Below are positions 12,266 through 20,533 of a stretch of DNA of 35,606 nucleotides, piece by piece. The notes under the pieces were generated by a model, which ran no database searches, was not told the origin of the DNA, and saw only the letters and a list, made by a program, of their open reading frames with translations. This DNA is from Rhodobacterales bacterium (GTDB lineage: Bacteria; Pseudomonadota; Alphaproteobacteria; Rhodobacterales; Rhodobacteraceae): the NCBI GenBank assembly GCA_017303485.1, contig JAFLCY010000032.1:1-35606 (forward strand). Reading direction: 5' to 3'. Position numbers and translations under genes: made by a program. The first letter of the stretch is position 1. Every line of letters starts with the position of its first letter.

Positions 12266-12436
12266 TCAGAAGTCGACCGCCAGCCCCTTCTTCTCCCAGT
12301 CGCCATAGCGCACCGGCTCGGGCCCCTCGCGACCGCCCAGTTCTGGTGGCAGCGGCGCCTTCCCCTCGGCGGCCTTGCGGCGGGCCTCGGCTTCGGCCAG
12401 GGCGCGCTGTGCGGCAGGGGGCAGGGTGTCGTCCAT
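12266..12436 (-). CDS. DUF1674 protein, probable succinate dehydrogenase assembly factor 4 homologue
   Basis: Small protein of 56 residues (64 if an upstream ATG at 12460 is used). An Ala/Glu-rich N-terminal helix (PAAQRALAEAEARRKAAEG) is followed by the highly conserved C-terminal motif GGREGPEPVRYGDWEKKG that defines DUF1674. Eukaryotic members (Sdh8/SDHAF4) protect or assemble the flavinylated subunit of succinate dehydrogenase. That role is inferred here by family membership only. No sdh genes are in the window. It is divergent from rsmB and ends tail-to-tail with dapB across a hairpin repeat. Confidence 0.88.
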   Translation of the reverse strand: MDDTLPPAAQRALAEAEARRKAAEGKAPLPPELGGREGPEPVRYGDWEKKGLAVDF

Positions 12437-12505
12437 CTCCGGGCTTTCCTTGTGTGGCATCCCCCGGTGATATAACCCGCAACCCGAACCAGCAAGGGGA
12501 CGGTA

Positions 12506-13738
12506 ATGGCCGAAGGGGTCGTGGCGCGCGCCACCGCAGTGGCAATTCTGGATGGCGTCCTCGGCGAAGGCCGGATGCTGTCCGACTTCTCCGGCGGCGA
12601 TCTTGCCCCCGCCGACCGCGCCCGCGCCCTGCGGCTGGCGGAAACCGTGCTGCGCCAGCTGGAGCCCGCCGACAAGCTGCTCGACAGGCACCTGCGCAAA
12701 TCCCCGCCCCTGACCGTGCGCAACTCCCTCCGCCTTGCTGTGGTGGAGCGCGCCGGGGGCGCCCCCGCGCATGGCGTCGTCAACGCCGCGGTCGAGATCA
12801 CCCGCCAGGGCGGCAAGCGCAGCGCCCACCTCGCAGGCCTCGTCAATGCCGTCCTCCGCGCGCTGCCCGACCCTGTTTCCCTTCCGGTGCAGAAGCTCCC
12901 CCGCTGGCTCCGCCAACCCCTCGTCCACACCTATGGCCGCGACACGGTCGCCGCCATCGAGGCCGTGCAGGCGCAGGAACCGCCGCTTGACCTTACCCTG
13001 CGCGAAGGGTTCCCGCACCCCGAGGGCGAACCGCTTCCCACCGGCAGCCTGCGCCTGCGCGGCCCCGGCCAGCTTTCCACCCTTCCCGGCTATGCCGAGG
13101 GCGGCTGGTGGGTGCAGGACGCCGCCGCCGCGCTTCCCGCGCGCCTTCTTGAACCGCAATCGGGCGAACGCATCCTCGACTTCTGCGCCGCCCCCGGCGG
13201 CAAGACCCTGCAACTTGCGGCAGCCGGGGCGCAGGTCACCGCCCTCGACATCTCCGCCCCCCGCATGGCGCGCGTCGAGGCGAACCTCGCTCGCACCGGC
13301 CTGACGGCCACCCTCGTCACCGCCGATGCGCTGCACTGGCAGCCCGATGCCCAATTCGACGCCATCCTCCTCGATGCGCCCTGTTCGGCCACCGGCACCA
13401 TCCGTCGCCACCCGGACCTGCCCTTCGTCAAGGACGGCTCCGAGCTTCCTTCCCTCACCGCCCTGCAATCCACACTAATCGACCGTGCTCTCGGCTGGCT
13501 GAAACCCGGCGGGCGGCTGGTCTTCTCCACCTGCTCACTCTTCCCCGAGGAAGGCGAGGCCCAACTCGCCGCCGCCCTTGACCGCCACCCGACCCTCACC
13601 GTCGAGCGCGCCAATCTCCGCGGCCTCGCCCCGGAGTGGTGGACCGATGCCGGGGCCCTCCGCCTCCGTCCCGACTTCTGGGCGGACAAGGGCGGTATGG
13701 ACGGCTTCTTCCTCGCCCGCCTGCGGAAACCCGGCTGA
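12506..13738 (+). CDS. rsmB: 16S rRNA cytosine methyltransferase, RsmB type (NusB-fused)
   Basis: SAM-dependent m5C methyltransferase of 410 residues, expected to act on 16S rRNA C967. The first about 130 residues are a NusB-like RNA-binding domain (ARATAVAILDGVL, HGVVNAAVEITR). The catalytic domain has FCAAPGGKTLQLA for SAM binding, LLDAPCSATGTIRRHPD with one active cysteine, and FSTCSLFPEEGE with the other, the two-cysteine arrangement of RsmB/NSUN enzymes. The ATG has AAGGGG about seven bases before it. Codon choice is strongly GC-biased. The gene ends just before hairpin repeat copy B. Confidence 0.94.
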   Translation: MAEGVVARATAVAILDGVLGEGRMLSDFSGGDLAPADRARALRLAETVLRQLEPADKLLDRHLRKSPPLTVRNSLRLAVVERAGGAPAHGVVNAAVEITRQGGKRSAHLAGLVNAVLRALPDPVSLPVQKLPRWLRQPLVHTYGRDTVAAIEAVQAQEPPLDLTLREGFPHPEGEPLPTGSLRLRGPGQLSTLPGYAEGGWWVQDAAAALPARLLEPQSGERILDFCAAPGGKTLQLAAAGAQVTALDISAPRMARVEANLARTGLTATLVTADALHWQPDAQFDAILLDAPCSATGTIRRHPDLPFVKDGSELPSLTALQSTLIDRALGWLKPGGRLVFSTCSLFPEEGEAQLAAALDRHPTLTVERANLRGLAPEWWTDAGALRLRPDFWADKGGMDGFFLARLRKPG

Positions 13739-13756
13739 CCCGGACGCCGTGCCTGA

Positions 13757-13786
13757 CGTAGGGTGGGCGATCTGCTCACGCGCCAC
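13757..13786. repeat. CGTAGGGTG hairpin repeat, degenerate copy B
   Basis: The shared CGTAGGGTG 9-mer is followed by GGCGATCTGCTCACGCGCCAC, an imperfect dyad (GTGGgCG against CGCCAC) whose centre resembles the GATCTCACGC of copy A. It lies between the converging ends of rsmB and the lytic transglycosylase gene. The stem is bulged, unlike in the other three copies. Confidence 0.5.
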
Positions 13787-13857
13787 ATCCCGGCCCGGGT
13801 GCCCGAACCGCCCCATGTCGGGCAGGCGGTGACGACAACCCCGCCCCCAATGGCCAG

Positions 13858-15078
13858 CTACCGAAGCAGCCCCAGCACCTCAAGGCTGGGATAGCCATCC
13901 GGCACCAGCCCCCGCGCCTTCTGGAACGCCTTCACCGCCGCCACCGTCTTCGGCCCCATCCGCCCATCCACCCCGCCCGCATCGAACCCCGCCCGGGTCA
14001 ACAAGTCCTGCAACTCCCGCCGCTCCTCCAGCGTCAGCGCCCGCAGATCGCGCGGCCAATTGTGCCGGATACCCGCCCGCCCCGCCAGCCGGTCCGACAG
14101 GGACCCGATCGCCACCACATAGGCATCCGCCGTGTTGTATTTCTCGATCACCTGAAAATTCGGCCAGATCAGGAACGCCGCCCCCCGATGCCCCCCCGGC
14201 AAGAGGATCGACCCCGGCCCATGGTCCGGCAGGTCCGCACCGTCAACCAGCCGCACCCCAATCGCCTGCCAGTCGCCGACCGGCTTCACCACCCGCTCGG
14301 CGGTCTGGTCATAGTCGAAGCCTTCGGGCAGCGTCACCTCCACCCCCCAGGGCTGCCCCTTCACCCAGCCCCAGTGGCGCAAGTAATTCGCGGTGGAGGC
14401 CAGCGCATCGCCCGGATCCTCGCCCCAGAGGTTCTTCTTCCCGTCGCCGTCGAAATCGACCGCAAACTTCTCCCAGCTCGACGGCATGAACTGCGTGTGC
14501 CCGCTCGCCCCCGCCCAGGAGCCGACAAAGCGCTCCACATGCCCGCCCGCGACGATCTTCAAGCCCGCGATCAGTTCCGCCTCGAAGAACGCCCCCCGCC
14601 GCCCCTCATAGGCGAGGGTCGCCAGCGACCCCAGCACAGGCAGGTCGCCGCGATAGGTGCCATAGGCGCTCTCCAGCCCCCAGACCGCCGCGACGACCTC
14701 CTTCTCGACGCCATACTCCGCCTCGATCCTCTCCAGCAAAGCCCGGTTCTTCCCGATGGCCTTCAACCCCAAGGCCACCCGGTCCTCCGACACGGCTGTA
14801 TCGAGGTAATCCCAGATCGTCTTGGTGAACTCGTTCTGGTTCCGGTCGCGTTCCACCACCTTTTCGTCGAAGACCACCCCCCGCAGCGCCGCGTCGAAGG
14901 TCGAGGCCGGCACCCCGGCTGCCAGCGCCCTTGGCCGGAACGCCTCCACCCATGCCTCCAGCCCGGCTTGCGAGCCCATCTCGACCTCCACCCCTTCCAC
15001 CGGATCGGGCAGAATGGTCTGCGCCTCAGCCATCCCGAAGGCCAGCACCATCCCGATCCATCCCGCAAACACCCGCAT
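13858..15078 (-). CDS. MltB-like lytic murein transglycosylase with peptidoglycan-binding domain
   Basis: Cleaves the glycan strand of peptidoglycan with anhydromuropeptide formation. The protein is 406 residues with a signal peptide (MRVFAGWIGMVLAFGMAEA). The SLT_2/MltB domain follows, with VAAVWGLESAYGTYRG (the Glu is the catalytic acid/base by family knowledge), GSWAGASGHTQFMPSSW and DFDGDGKKNLWG. The last about 60 residues form a peptidoglycan-binding module (LLTRAGFDAGGVDGRMGPKT, AVKAFQKARGL). I chose the ATG preceded by GGGGCGGT; an ATG eight codons earlier has no ribosome site. No lipobox is seen, so it is more likely soluble in the periplasm than a lipoprotein like E. coli MltB. Confidence 0.92.
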   Translation of the reverse strand: MRVFAGWIGMVLAFGMAEAQTILPDPVEGVEVEMGSQAGLEAWVEAFRPRALAAGVPASTFDAALRGVVFDEKVVERDRNQNEFTKTIWDYLDTAVSEDRVALGLKAIGKNRALLERIEAEYGVEKEVVAAVWGLESAYGTYRGDLPVLGSLATLAYEGRRGAFFEAELIAGLKIVAGGHVERFVGSWAGASGHTQFMPSSWEKFAVDFDGDGKKNLWGEDPGDALASTANYLRHWGWVKGQPWGVEVTLPEGFDYDQTAERVVKPVGDWQAIGVRLVDGADLPDHGPGSILLPGGHRGAAFLIWPNFQVIEKYNTADAYVVAIGSLSDRLAGRAGIRHNWPRDLRALTLEERRELQDLLTRAGFDAGGVDGRMGPKTVAAVKAFQKARGLVPDGYPSLEVLGLLR

Positions 15079-15118
15079 ACCGCCCCGCCAGACCGCAAGC
15101 ATTCGATTCAAATTGTGC

Positions 15119-15139
15119 TTGCTCTTTTCCGAAATACTC
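15119..15139 (-). repeat. GAGTATTTnGGAAAAGAGC motif, copy 1
   Basis: On the minus strand it reads GAGTATTTCGGAAAAGAGC followed by AA. It matches copy 2 (17496-17516) at 20 of 21 positions. It stands about 40 bp upstream of the lytic transglycosylase start and directly follows a long hairpin. The function is unknown. Confidence 0.65.
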
Positions 15140-15146
15140 CACGGGT

Positions 15147-15187
15147 GCGTCCAATGGTGCGCCATCGGTTCTAGCGCCACTGGACGC
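15147..15187 (-). other. Long imperfect hairpin upstream of the GAGTATTT motif
   Basis: GCGTCCA (15147-15153) pairs perfectly with TGGACGC (15181-15187), and the pairing continues inward with one mismatch plus one position that pairs in only one transcript orientation, giving a stem of about 14 bp around a 13-nt loop. It stands between the rnr stop hairpin and the repeated motif. Confidence 0.55.
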
Positions 15188-15188
15188 G

Positions 15189-15209
15189 TGGAGGGTGTGA
15201 AACCCTCCA
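15189..15209 (-). terminator. Hairpin just after the rnr stop codon
   Basis: TGGAGGGT-GTGAA-ACCCTCCA is a perfect 8-bp stem with a 5-nt loop, starting seven bases after the rnr stop. There is no T-tract after it on the minus strand, so it may protect the mRNA 3' end or be part of a repeat rather than act as an intrinsic terminator. Confidence 0.5.
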
Positions 15210-15215
15210 GTCCCC

Positions 15216-17447
15216 TCATCGACGCTTCCGCACCAGCCGCCGCTTCGCCGCCGCCTGCGCGGGCTTGCGGGGTTGGTACTTCCCGCCCTTCCGCCGGGGC
15301 GGCCGCATCACCGCCCCCTCCACAGACTGCAGCTCAAGGATCAGCCCGCCCGTCACCGGCACGGCTTCCGCCAGCCGCACCACCACCTTCTGTCCGATCC
15401 CGAGCGTCAGACCCGTTTCCGACCCCATCAGCGTCTGGCTGGCCTCGTCGTAGTTGAAATACTCCCGCCCCAGCGCCCGCACCGGGATCAGCCCGTCCGC
15501 CCCGGTCTCGTCCAGCCGGACAAAGACCCCGAACCGCTGCACGCCCGAGATGCGACCGGCAAACTCCGCCCCCACCCGATCCGCCAGATAGGCGGCCAGA
15601 TAGCGGTCCGTCGTGTCCCGCTCCGCCGCCATGCTGCGTCGCTCGGCCTCCGAGATCAGCTTCCCCGTCTCCTCCAGGTTCTCCTCGTCCCAGACCGACA
15701 GCCCGTCCTTCCCCCAACCATGCCCCGAGATCAGCGCCCGATGCACGATCAGGTCGGAGTAGCGCCGGATCGGGCTGGTGAAATGCGCATAGTTCCGCAA
15801 GGCGAGGCCGAAATGCCCGAAATTCTCCGGGTGGTAATAGGCCTGCGTCATCGACCGCAGGGTGGACAGGTTGATCAGCTCATCGAACTCCGTCCCCTGC
15901 GCCTGCGACAACAGCCGGTTCAGGTGCTTGGTCTGCAACACCTGCCCCTTGGCCAGCGTCAGCCCCGCGCCCTCCGCCACTTCGCGCAAGCTTTCCAGCT
16001 TCAGGGGCGAGGGCTCCTCATGCACCCGGAACAAGAGGGGCCGCTTGAGCCGGATCAGCTCCTCCGCTGCGGCCACATTGGCGAGGATCATCATCTCCTC
16101 GATCAGCTTGTGCGCCTCCAGCCGCTCCTTGAAGGCAACCGAGGTGACACGACCGTCCGCGTCCAGTTCGATCTTCCGCTCCGGCAGGTCCAGATCCAGC
16201 GGCTGCCGCACCTCCCGCGCCCGCTTCAAAGCGGCATAGGCGGCGTAAAGCGGCTTCAGCACCGTTTCAAGCAAAGGCGTCGTCTGCGCGTCCGGGCTAC
16301 CGTCCACCGCCGCCTGCACCTGCGCATAGTGCAGCGAACCCGCCGACCGCATCATCCCGCGAACGAAGCGATGGCTCCGCTTCGCGCCCGCCGCATCCAC
16401 CACCATCCGCACCGCCAGACAGGCCCGGTCAACGCCTTCATGCAGCGAACAGAGGTCGCCCGACAGGATATCGGGCAGCATCGGCACCACCCGATCCGGG
16501 AAATAGGTCGAATTCCCCCGCTTCCGCGCCTCGCGGTCCAGTGCGCTGCCGGGGGTCACGAAATGCGCCACATCGGCAATCGCGACCCAGATCACGAAGC
16601 CGCCGATATTGCCCGGGTCGGTATCCGCCTCGGCCAGCACCGCATCGTCGCGGTCGCGCGCATCGACCGGATCAATCGTCACCAAAGGCAGCTTGCGCAG
16701 ATCCTCGCGTCCCGCCATCCCCACCGGTGCCGCCCGGTCCGCCTCGGCGATCACCGCATCGGGGAAGACATCCGGAATGCCGTGCTGGTGAATCGCAATC
16801 AGGCTCGCCGCGCGCGGCCCCGCCGGATCGCCCAGACGTGCAACAATCTGCGCCGCCGGCAGCCCCAACCGCCGCGCGCCCACCGCCTCGGCTTCGACCA
16901 GCTCGCCATCCTTCGCGCCCATCGTCATGTCGGCCGAGACGCGCCATTCCTTGTCGTCGCCCTTCTCGATCGGCACGATCCGCCCGCCCTGCGACCCCAG
17001 ACGGAACACCCCCAGCACCTTGCGCGGGTTCGACCCCAGCCGCCGGATCAGCCGCGCCTCATAGTCCCGGTCGTCCAGATCCACCTTCGTCAGCCGCGCC
17101 AGAATCCGGTCGCCCGCGCCCAGGGCCGGATCGCCCTTCTTCGGGATGATCAGGATGCGCGGCCCTTCCTCGACGCCCTCTTCCAGCGGCCTGGCATAAA
17201 GATCGCCCGCCGCATCCGCCGGCAGGACCTGCAACACTGCGACCGGCGGCAAAATCCCCGGCTCGCGGAAGCGGCGGGCGGATTTCTCCACCACCCCCTC
17301 GTTCTCCAGCTCGCGCAGAAGCGCCTTCAATTCGATCCGCGCATCCCCCTTGATGCCGAAGGCCTTGGCAATGTCGCGCTTGGCCGCAAGGCCGGGGTTC
17401 TCGGAAATCCACTGACGGATTTCATCCTTGGAGGGCAAAGGTTTCAT
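15216..17447 (-). CDS. rnr: Ribonuclease R
   Basis: Processive 3'-5' exoribonuclease that degrades structured RNA, including rRNA and mRNA. The protein is 743 residues. It has an N-terminal winged-helix part (PSKDEIRQWISENPGLAAKRDIAKAF), cold-shock domains, and the RNB catalytic domain with VTIDPVDARDRDDAVLAEAD, whose Asp cluster binds Mg2+. RGMMRSAGSLHYAQVQ and NYAHFTSPIRRYSDLIVHR are further RNB signatures. A C-terminal S1 domain (GRISGVQRFGVFVRLDETGADGL) and a basic tail rich in Arg/Lys complete it. The ribosome site is weak (TAGGCATTCGGCC). It is preceded by the GNAT gene and a 12-bp hairpin, so it may have its own promoter. Confidence 0.96.
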   Translation of the reverse strand: MKPLPSKDEIRQWISENPGLAAKRDIAKAFGIKGDARIELKALLRELENEGVVEKSARRFREPGILPPVAVLQVLPADAAGDLYARPLEEGVEEGPRILIIPKKGDPALGAGDRILARLTKVDLDDRDYEARLIRRLGSNPRKVLGVFRLGSQGGRIVPIEKGDDKEWRVSADMTMGAKDGELVEAEAVGARRLGLPAAQIVARLGDPAGPRAASLIAIHQHGIPDVFPDAVIAEADRAAPVGMAGREDLRKLPLVTIDPVDARDRDDAVLAEADTDPGNIGGFVIWVAIADVAHFVTPGSALDREARKRGNSTYFPDRVVPMLPDILSGDLCSLHEGVDRACLAVRMVVDAAGAKRSHRFVRGMMRSAGSLHYAQVQAAVDGSPDAQTTPLLETVLKPLYAAYAALKRAREVRQPLDLDLPERKIELDADGRVTSVAFKERLEAHKLIEEMMILANVAAAEELIRLKRPLLFRVHEEPSPLKLESLREVAEGAGLTLAKGQVLQTKHLNRLLSQAQGTEFDELINLSTLRSMTQAYYHPENFGHFGLALRNYAHFTSPIRRYSDLIVHRALISGHGWGKDGLSVWDEENLEETGKLISEAERRSMAAERDTTDRYLAAYLADRVGAEFAGRISGVQRFGVFVRLDETGADGLIPVRALGREYFNYDEASQTLMGSETGLTLGIGQKVVVRLAEAVPVTGGLILELQSVEGAVMRPPRRKGGKYQPRKPAQAAAKRRLVRKRR

Positions 17448-17495
17448 GGCCGAATGCCTAGCACGGCCTCCCGCCCAAGACTACCCGAGCCGTAT

Positions 17496-17516
17496 TTGCT
17501 CTTTTCCCAAATACTC
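17496..17516 (-). repeat. GAGTATTTnGGAAAAGAGC motif, copy 2
   Basis: On the minus strand it reads GAGTATTTGGGAAAAGAGC followed by AA. It lies 49 bp upstream of the rnr start and 11 bp after the 12-bp hairpin, the same order (hairpin, then motif, then gene) as copy 1. Confidence 0.65.
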
Positions 17517-17527
17517 ATCTTCGCCGA

Positions 17528-17556
17528 GCGTCTTTGCGTCCTTCACGCAAAGACGC
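17528..17556 (-). terminator. Perfect 12-bp hairpin after the GNAT gene
   Basis: GCGTCTTTGCGT (17528-17539) and ACGCAAAGACGC (17545-17556) are exact reverse complements around the loop CCTTC. It begins 47 bases after the stop of the acetyltransferase gene. No T-run follows on the minus strand. It is either a terminator of the dapD-dapE-GNAT run or part of the hairpin-motif element. Confidence 0.6.
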
Positions 17557-17603
17557 GAGACAAGGGACTTGCGCCGCAAGGCGCTCAATTCGACAGCCGC
17601 CGG

Positions 17604-18038
17604 TCAGAGGGCGCGGCGCATGTCGCGGTGCGGGATGCCGGCGTCGAGGAATTCCTCCCCTTCCACCGCAAAGCCCAGCTTCTCATAGAACCCGGTTGCC
17701 TGCGACTGCGACCCGAGCCAGGCCTCATCCACCCCGGGCTGGCGCCGCAACTCGTCCAGTGCCGCCTTGATCAGCGCCGCCCCAAGACCGAGACCCCGTG
17801 CCTCGGGCAGCACGCAGACCCGGCCGATCTTGCCGACCGTTCCCTTCAACAAGAGCCGCGCCGTGCCGACCGGACAATCCCCGTCCCAGGCCAGCAGGTG
17901 AATCGCCTTGCCGTCCAGCCCGTCCAGATCGTCCGCCTCGCTGACGCCCTGCTCGTCGATGAAAACCACCCGGCGCAGGGCCTGGCAGGTCGGAACGTCG
18001 CGCGTCACCTCGATGCGGATCGCCTGTGCCTCGCTCAT
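17604..18038 (-). CDS. GNAT-family N-acetyltransferase (ElaA/YjcF-like)
   Basis: Acetyl-CoA-dependent acetyltransferase of 144 residues with an unknown acceptor. The opening [20 protein letters not shown] is typical of the ElaA/YjcF group. [23 protein letters not shown] is the acetyl-CoA-binding V/R-x-x-G-x-G/A loop, and [29 protein letters not shown] is the C-terminal signature. Its ATG overlaps the dapE stop (ATGA), so it is probably translated with dapE. Whether it has any role in lysine metabolism is unknown; the overlap alone does not prove it. Confidence 0.92.
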   Translation of the reverse strand: MSEAQAIRIEVTRDVPTCQALRRVVFIDEQGVSEADDLDGLDGKAIHLLAWDGDCPVGTARLLLKGTVGKIGRVCVLPEARGLGLGAALIKAALDELRRQPGVDEAWLGSQSQATGFYEKLGFAVEGEEFLDAGIPHRDMRRAL

Positions 18039-19186
18039 GCGAAATAGTCCTGCAGGATGCGGCCGTAGATCGCCTTCAACTGGTCGATCTCAGCCACCGC
18101 CACCCGTTCGTTGACCTGGTGCATGGTCTTGCCGACCAGCCCGAATTCCACCACCGGGCAATGATCCTTGATGAACCGGGCGTCCGAGGTGCCCCCGCTG
18201 GTCGAGGCCACGGGCTTCCGCCCGGTCTCGGCCTGCACCGCCTTGGCCACCATCGCCGACAATTCGCCCGGCGGGGTCAGGAAGGCCTCGCCCGAGACGG
18301 AGATCTTCAGCCCGATCCCGGTCCCCGTCGCCTCGGCCACCGCCTCGGCCTCGTGCCGCAGCCAGGCCGAAAGCGTGTCGCCCGAATGGGTGTCGTTGAA
18401 ACGGATGTTGATCCGCGCCGTGCCCTTGGCCGGGATCACGTTCCCTGCCGGATTGCCGCAGTCGATGGTGGTGATCGCCAGCGTCGAGGGGTCGAAATGC
18501 TGCGTTCCCCGGTCCAAGGGCTCCGCCTCCAGCCGCGCCAGCAGCTTGACCATCGCCGACAGGGGGTTCTTCGCCCGGTGCGGATAGGCCGAATGCCCCT
18601 GCACCCCCTCGACCGTGATGTCGGCGGTCAAGGAGCCGCGCCGCCCGATCTTCATCATCTCGCCCATCTCGTTCGGGCAGGTGGGTTCGCCCACCAGGCA
18701 ATGCGTCATCCGCTCGCCGTTGAAGGCCATCCAGTCCAGGATCGCCACCGTCCCGTCCTTGCCCTCGCCCTCCTCGTCGCCGGTGATCGCGATGATCACC
18801 GCGCCGTCGGGCGGGGTCTCGCGCACGAAATCCGCCGCCGCCGCGACAAAGGCCGCGACCCCCGACTTCATGTCGCAGGCGCCGCGGCCATACATGAACC
18901 CGTCCCGGATCTCGGCCCCGAAGGGATCATAGCTCCAGGCCTCGGCATCGCCCACCGGCACCACATCGGTATGTCCGTTGAAGCCGAAGGCCTTGTTCGC
19001 CCCCGCCTTGCCCCAGCGCGCGTAAAGGTTGGCGATGCCGCCCCGATCCACCCGAGTGCAGGTGAAACCCGCCCGGCTCAGCACGCTGTCCAGAAGCGCG
19101 ATGGCCCCGCCTTCCTCCGGTGTGACAGAGGGGCAGCGGATCAGCTTGGCGGTCAGTTCCACCGGGTCAACGGGTTCGAAAGGCAT
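18035..19186 (-). CDS. dapE: Succinyl-diaminopimelate desuccinylase
   Basis: Zn-dependent amidohydrolase that releases succinate from N-succinyl-LL-diaminopimelate. The protein is 383 residues. GHTDVVPVG holds a Zn His, [10 protein letters not shown] the bridging Asp, and GDEEGEG the catalytic Glu pair. Later come [27 protein letters not shown] and a C-terminal TMHQVNE whose His is the last metal ligand. It is in the same orientation as dapD and a 113-residue unknown gene, forming a succinylase-branch lysine/peptidoglycan precursor group. Confidence 0.96.
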   Translation of the reverse strand: MPFEPVDPVELTAKLIRCPSVTPEEGGAIALLDSVLSRAGFTCTRVDRGGIANLYARWGKAGANKAFGFNGHTDVVPVGDAEAWSYDPFGAEIRDGFMYGRGACDMKSGVAAFVAAAADFVRETPPDGAVIIAITGDEEGEGKDGTVAILDWMAFNGERMTHCLVGEPTCPNEMGEMMKIGRRGSLTADITVEGVQGHSAYPHRAKNPLSAMVKLLARLEAEPLDRGTQHFDPSTLAITTIDCGNPAGNVIPAKGTARINIRFNDTHSGDTLSAWLRHEAEAVAEATGTGIGLKISVSGEAFLTPPGELSAMVAKAVQAETGRKPVASTSGGTSDARFIKDHCPVVEFGLVGKTMHQVNERVAVAEIDQLKAIYGRILQDYFA

Positions 19187-19275
19187 CGTCGGGTCCAGAA
19201 TTGCGCGAGACGATCCCTACCGGGTTGGACGCGTCCCTGCAACCGCAAGGCGTATGCGCCCGGACGGTCCCCGCG

Positions 19276-19617
19276 TCAGTCGAAGAACGGCGTCATCTCG
19301 GCGACGAAGACCGAGTTCTCTTCCAGCGCCCGTTTCATCAGCGCCTGTTCGGCCTCGTCGATCTCCTCGCCCGCCTTCAGCCGCTCCTCCAGCGTGCCCA
19401 GCCCCTGCACCTCCAGCGGCGAGAGATCGGCCTCCTTGAGGATCGCCACCGTCTCGCGTACCGCCTCCGCCTCGTCCACCCCCGAGGCGTAACACAGAAG
19501 CGCGGCACCCGTCGCCTTGTCCGGCAGCCCGTCGCCCTCCTTGCGACCGACCTCGACGATCAGCGAATAGACCTTTTGCGGGCGCTTCGCTTTGGCTTCG
19601 CCTTCCGTTGCCGCCAT
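19276..19617 (-). CDS. Conserved hypothetical protein between dapD and dapE
   Basis: A 113-residue protein that I do not recognise. It is acidic, with an N-terminal basic stretch (EAKAKRPQKVYSLIVEVGRK), then a predicted mixed alpha/beta part with CYASGVDEAEAVRETVAILKEA and a long C-terminal helix rich in Glu (LEERLKAGEEIDEAEQALMKRAL). No signal peptide, membrane segment or metal motif is visible. It starts nine bases after the dapD stop and precedes dapE by 89 bp, so it is probably co-transcribed with dapD. The usual codon bias supports real coding. The ribosome site is not strong. Confidence 0.8.
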   Translation of the reverse strand: MAATEGEAKAKRPQKVYSLIVEVGRKEGDGLPDKATGAALLCYASGVDEAEAVRETVAILKEADLSPLEVQGLGTLEERLKAGEEIDEAEQALMKRALEENSVFVAEMTPFFD

Positions 19618-19626
19618 GACGCCCTC

Positions 19627-20451
19627 TCAGTCCCGCAGAAGCTCGTTGATGCTCGTCTTCGACCGCGTCTGCGCATCGACCTTCTTCACGATCACCGCAC
19701 AGTACAGGTTGATCCCGCCCTTCGACGGCATCGAGCCCGCCACCACGACCGACCCCGCGGGGACCTCGCCATACATCACCTCGCCGGTTTCCCGGTCGAC
19801 GATCTTGGTGGACTTGCCGATGAAGACCCCCATCCCAAGGACCGAGCCCTCGCGGATGATGCAGCCCTCCACCACTTCCGACCGCGCGCCGATGAAGCAG
19901 TTGTCCTCGATGATCGTCGGCCCGGCCTGCATCGGCTCCAAGACGCCGCCGATCCCGACCCCGCCCGAGAGGTGGACATTCTTGCCGATCTGCGCGCAAG
20001 AGCCGACCGTGGCCCAGCCATCCACCATCGAGCCCTCATCGACGAAAGCCCCGATGTTCACGAACGACGGCATCAGCACTACGCCCTTGGCGATATAGGC
20101 CGACCGCCGCACGATCGAGCCCGGAACCGCGCGGAACCCGGCCTCGCGCCAGTCCTCGGCGGTCCAGCCCTGCCATTTCGACGGTACCTTGTCCCACCAG
20201 TTCGCCCCGCCATTGCTGCCGGAAATCTCATGCATGTCGGTCAGCCGGAATGACAGGAGGACGGCCTTCTTCGCCCACTGGTTCACATGCCAGTCATTGC
20301 CGCGCTTCTCGGCAACCCGAAGTGCGCCGGAGTCCAGCGCCGAAAGAGTCGCCTCGATGGCATCGCGCACCTCGCCCTTCGTCGCCGGGCTGATCCCGTC
20401 GCGGACCTCCCAGGCGGCTTCGATGGCGGCTTCAAGGGCGGCGTTGGACAT
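19627..20451 (-). CDS. dapD: Tetrahydrodipicolinate N-succinyltransferase
   Basis: Transfers succinyl from succinyl-CoA to tetrahydrodipicolinate, committing to the succinylase route of lysine and diaminopimelate synthesis. The protein is 274 residues. After an N-terminal helical domain, a left-handed beta-helix of hexapeptide repeats is visible ([35 protein letters not shown] and similar, with I/L/V every sixth residue). [28 protein letters not shown] and VVAGSMPSK are family signatures. It is the first gene of a minus-strand group that continues to dapE. Confidence 0.97.
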   Translation of the reverse strand: MSNAALEAAIEAAWEVRDGISPATKGEVRDAIEATLSALDSGALRVAEKRGNDWHVNQWAKKAVLLSFRLTDMHEISGSNGGANWWDKVPSKWQGWTAEDWREAGFRAVPGSIVRRSAYIAKGVVLMPSFVNIGAFVDEGSMVDGWATVGSCAQIGKNVHLSGGVGIGGVLEPMQAGPTIIEDNCFIGARSEVVEGCIIREGSVLGMGVFIGKSTKIVDRETGEVMYGEVPAGSVVVAGSMPSKGGINLYCAVIVKKVDAQTRSKTSINELLRD

Positions 20452-20468
20452 GAATCTTCCCTTTTCGG

Positions 20469-20496
20469 TTGGTCACGGGGCAGCCGACCCTATAAG
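20469..20496 (+). promoter_or_regulatory. Candidate promoter for the LOG-family gene
   Basis: TTGGTC (20469-20474) and TATAAG (20491-20496) are separated by 16 bp in the 82-bp gap between the divergent dapD and LOG-family starts. The -10 element is good and the -35 is poor. The start of transcription would be about 30 bases before the ATG. Confidence 0.35.
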
Positions 20497-20533
20497 GCTG
20501 AACCCGGACCCACGCAATTCCCAGGGACGACAG

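Noticed and set aside
12266-13468. 400-residue minus-strand frame ending in the DUF1674 motif
   Set aside because: Only the last 56-64 residues are a real protein. The rest is antisense to rsmB, so I kept the short form.
16600-16720. RNase R motif reads TIDPVDARDRDDAV rather than TIDGEDARDFDDAV
   Set aside because: All metal-binding Asp residues are kept. The variation fits alphaproteobacterial RNase R and does not suggest loss of activity.
15273-18047. 924-codon plus-strand open frame opposite rnr and the GNAT gene
   Set aside because: It is a by-product of high third-position GC in rnr. It crosses two real genes and their spacer with no domain or ribosome site.
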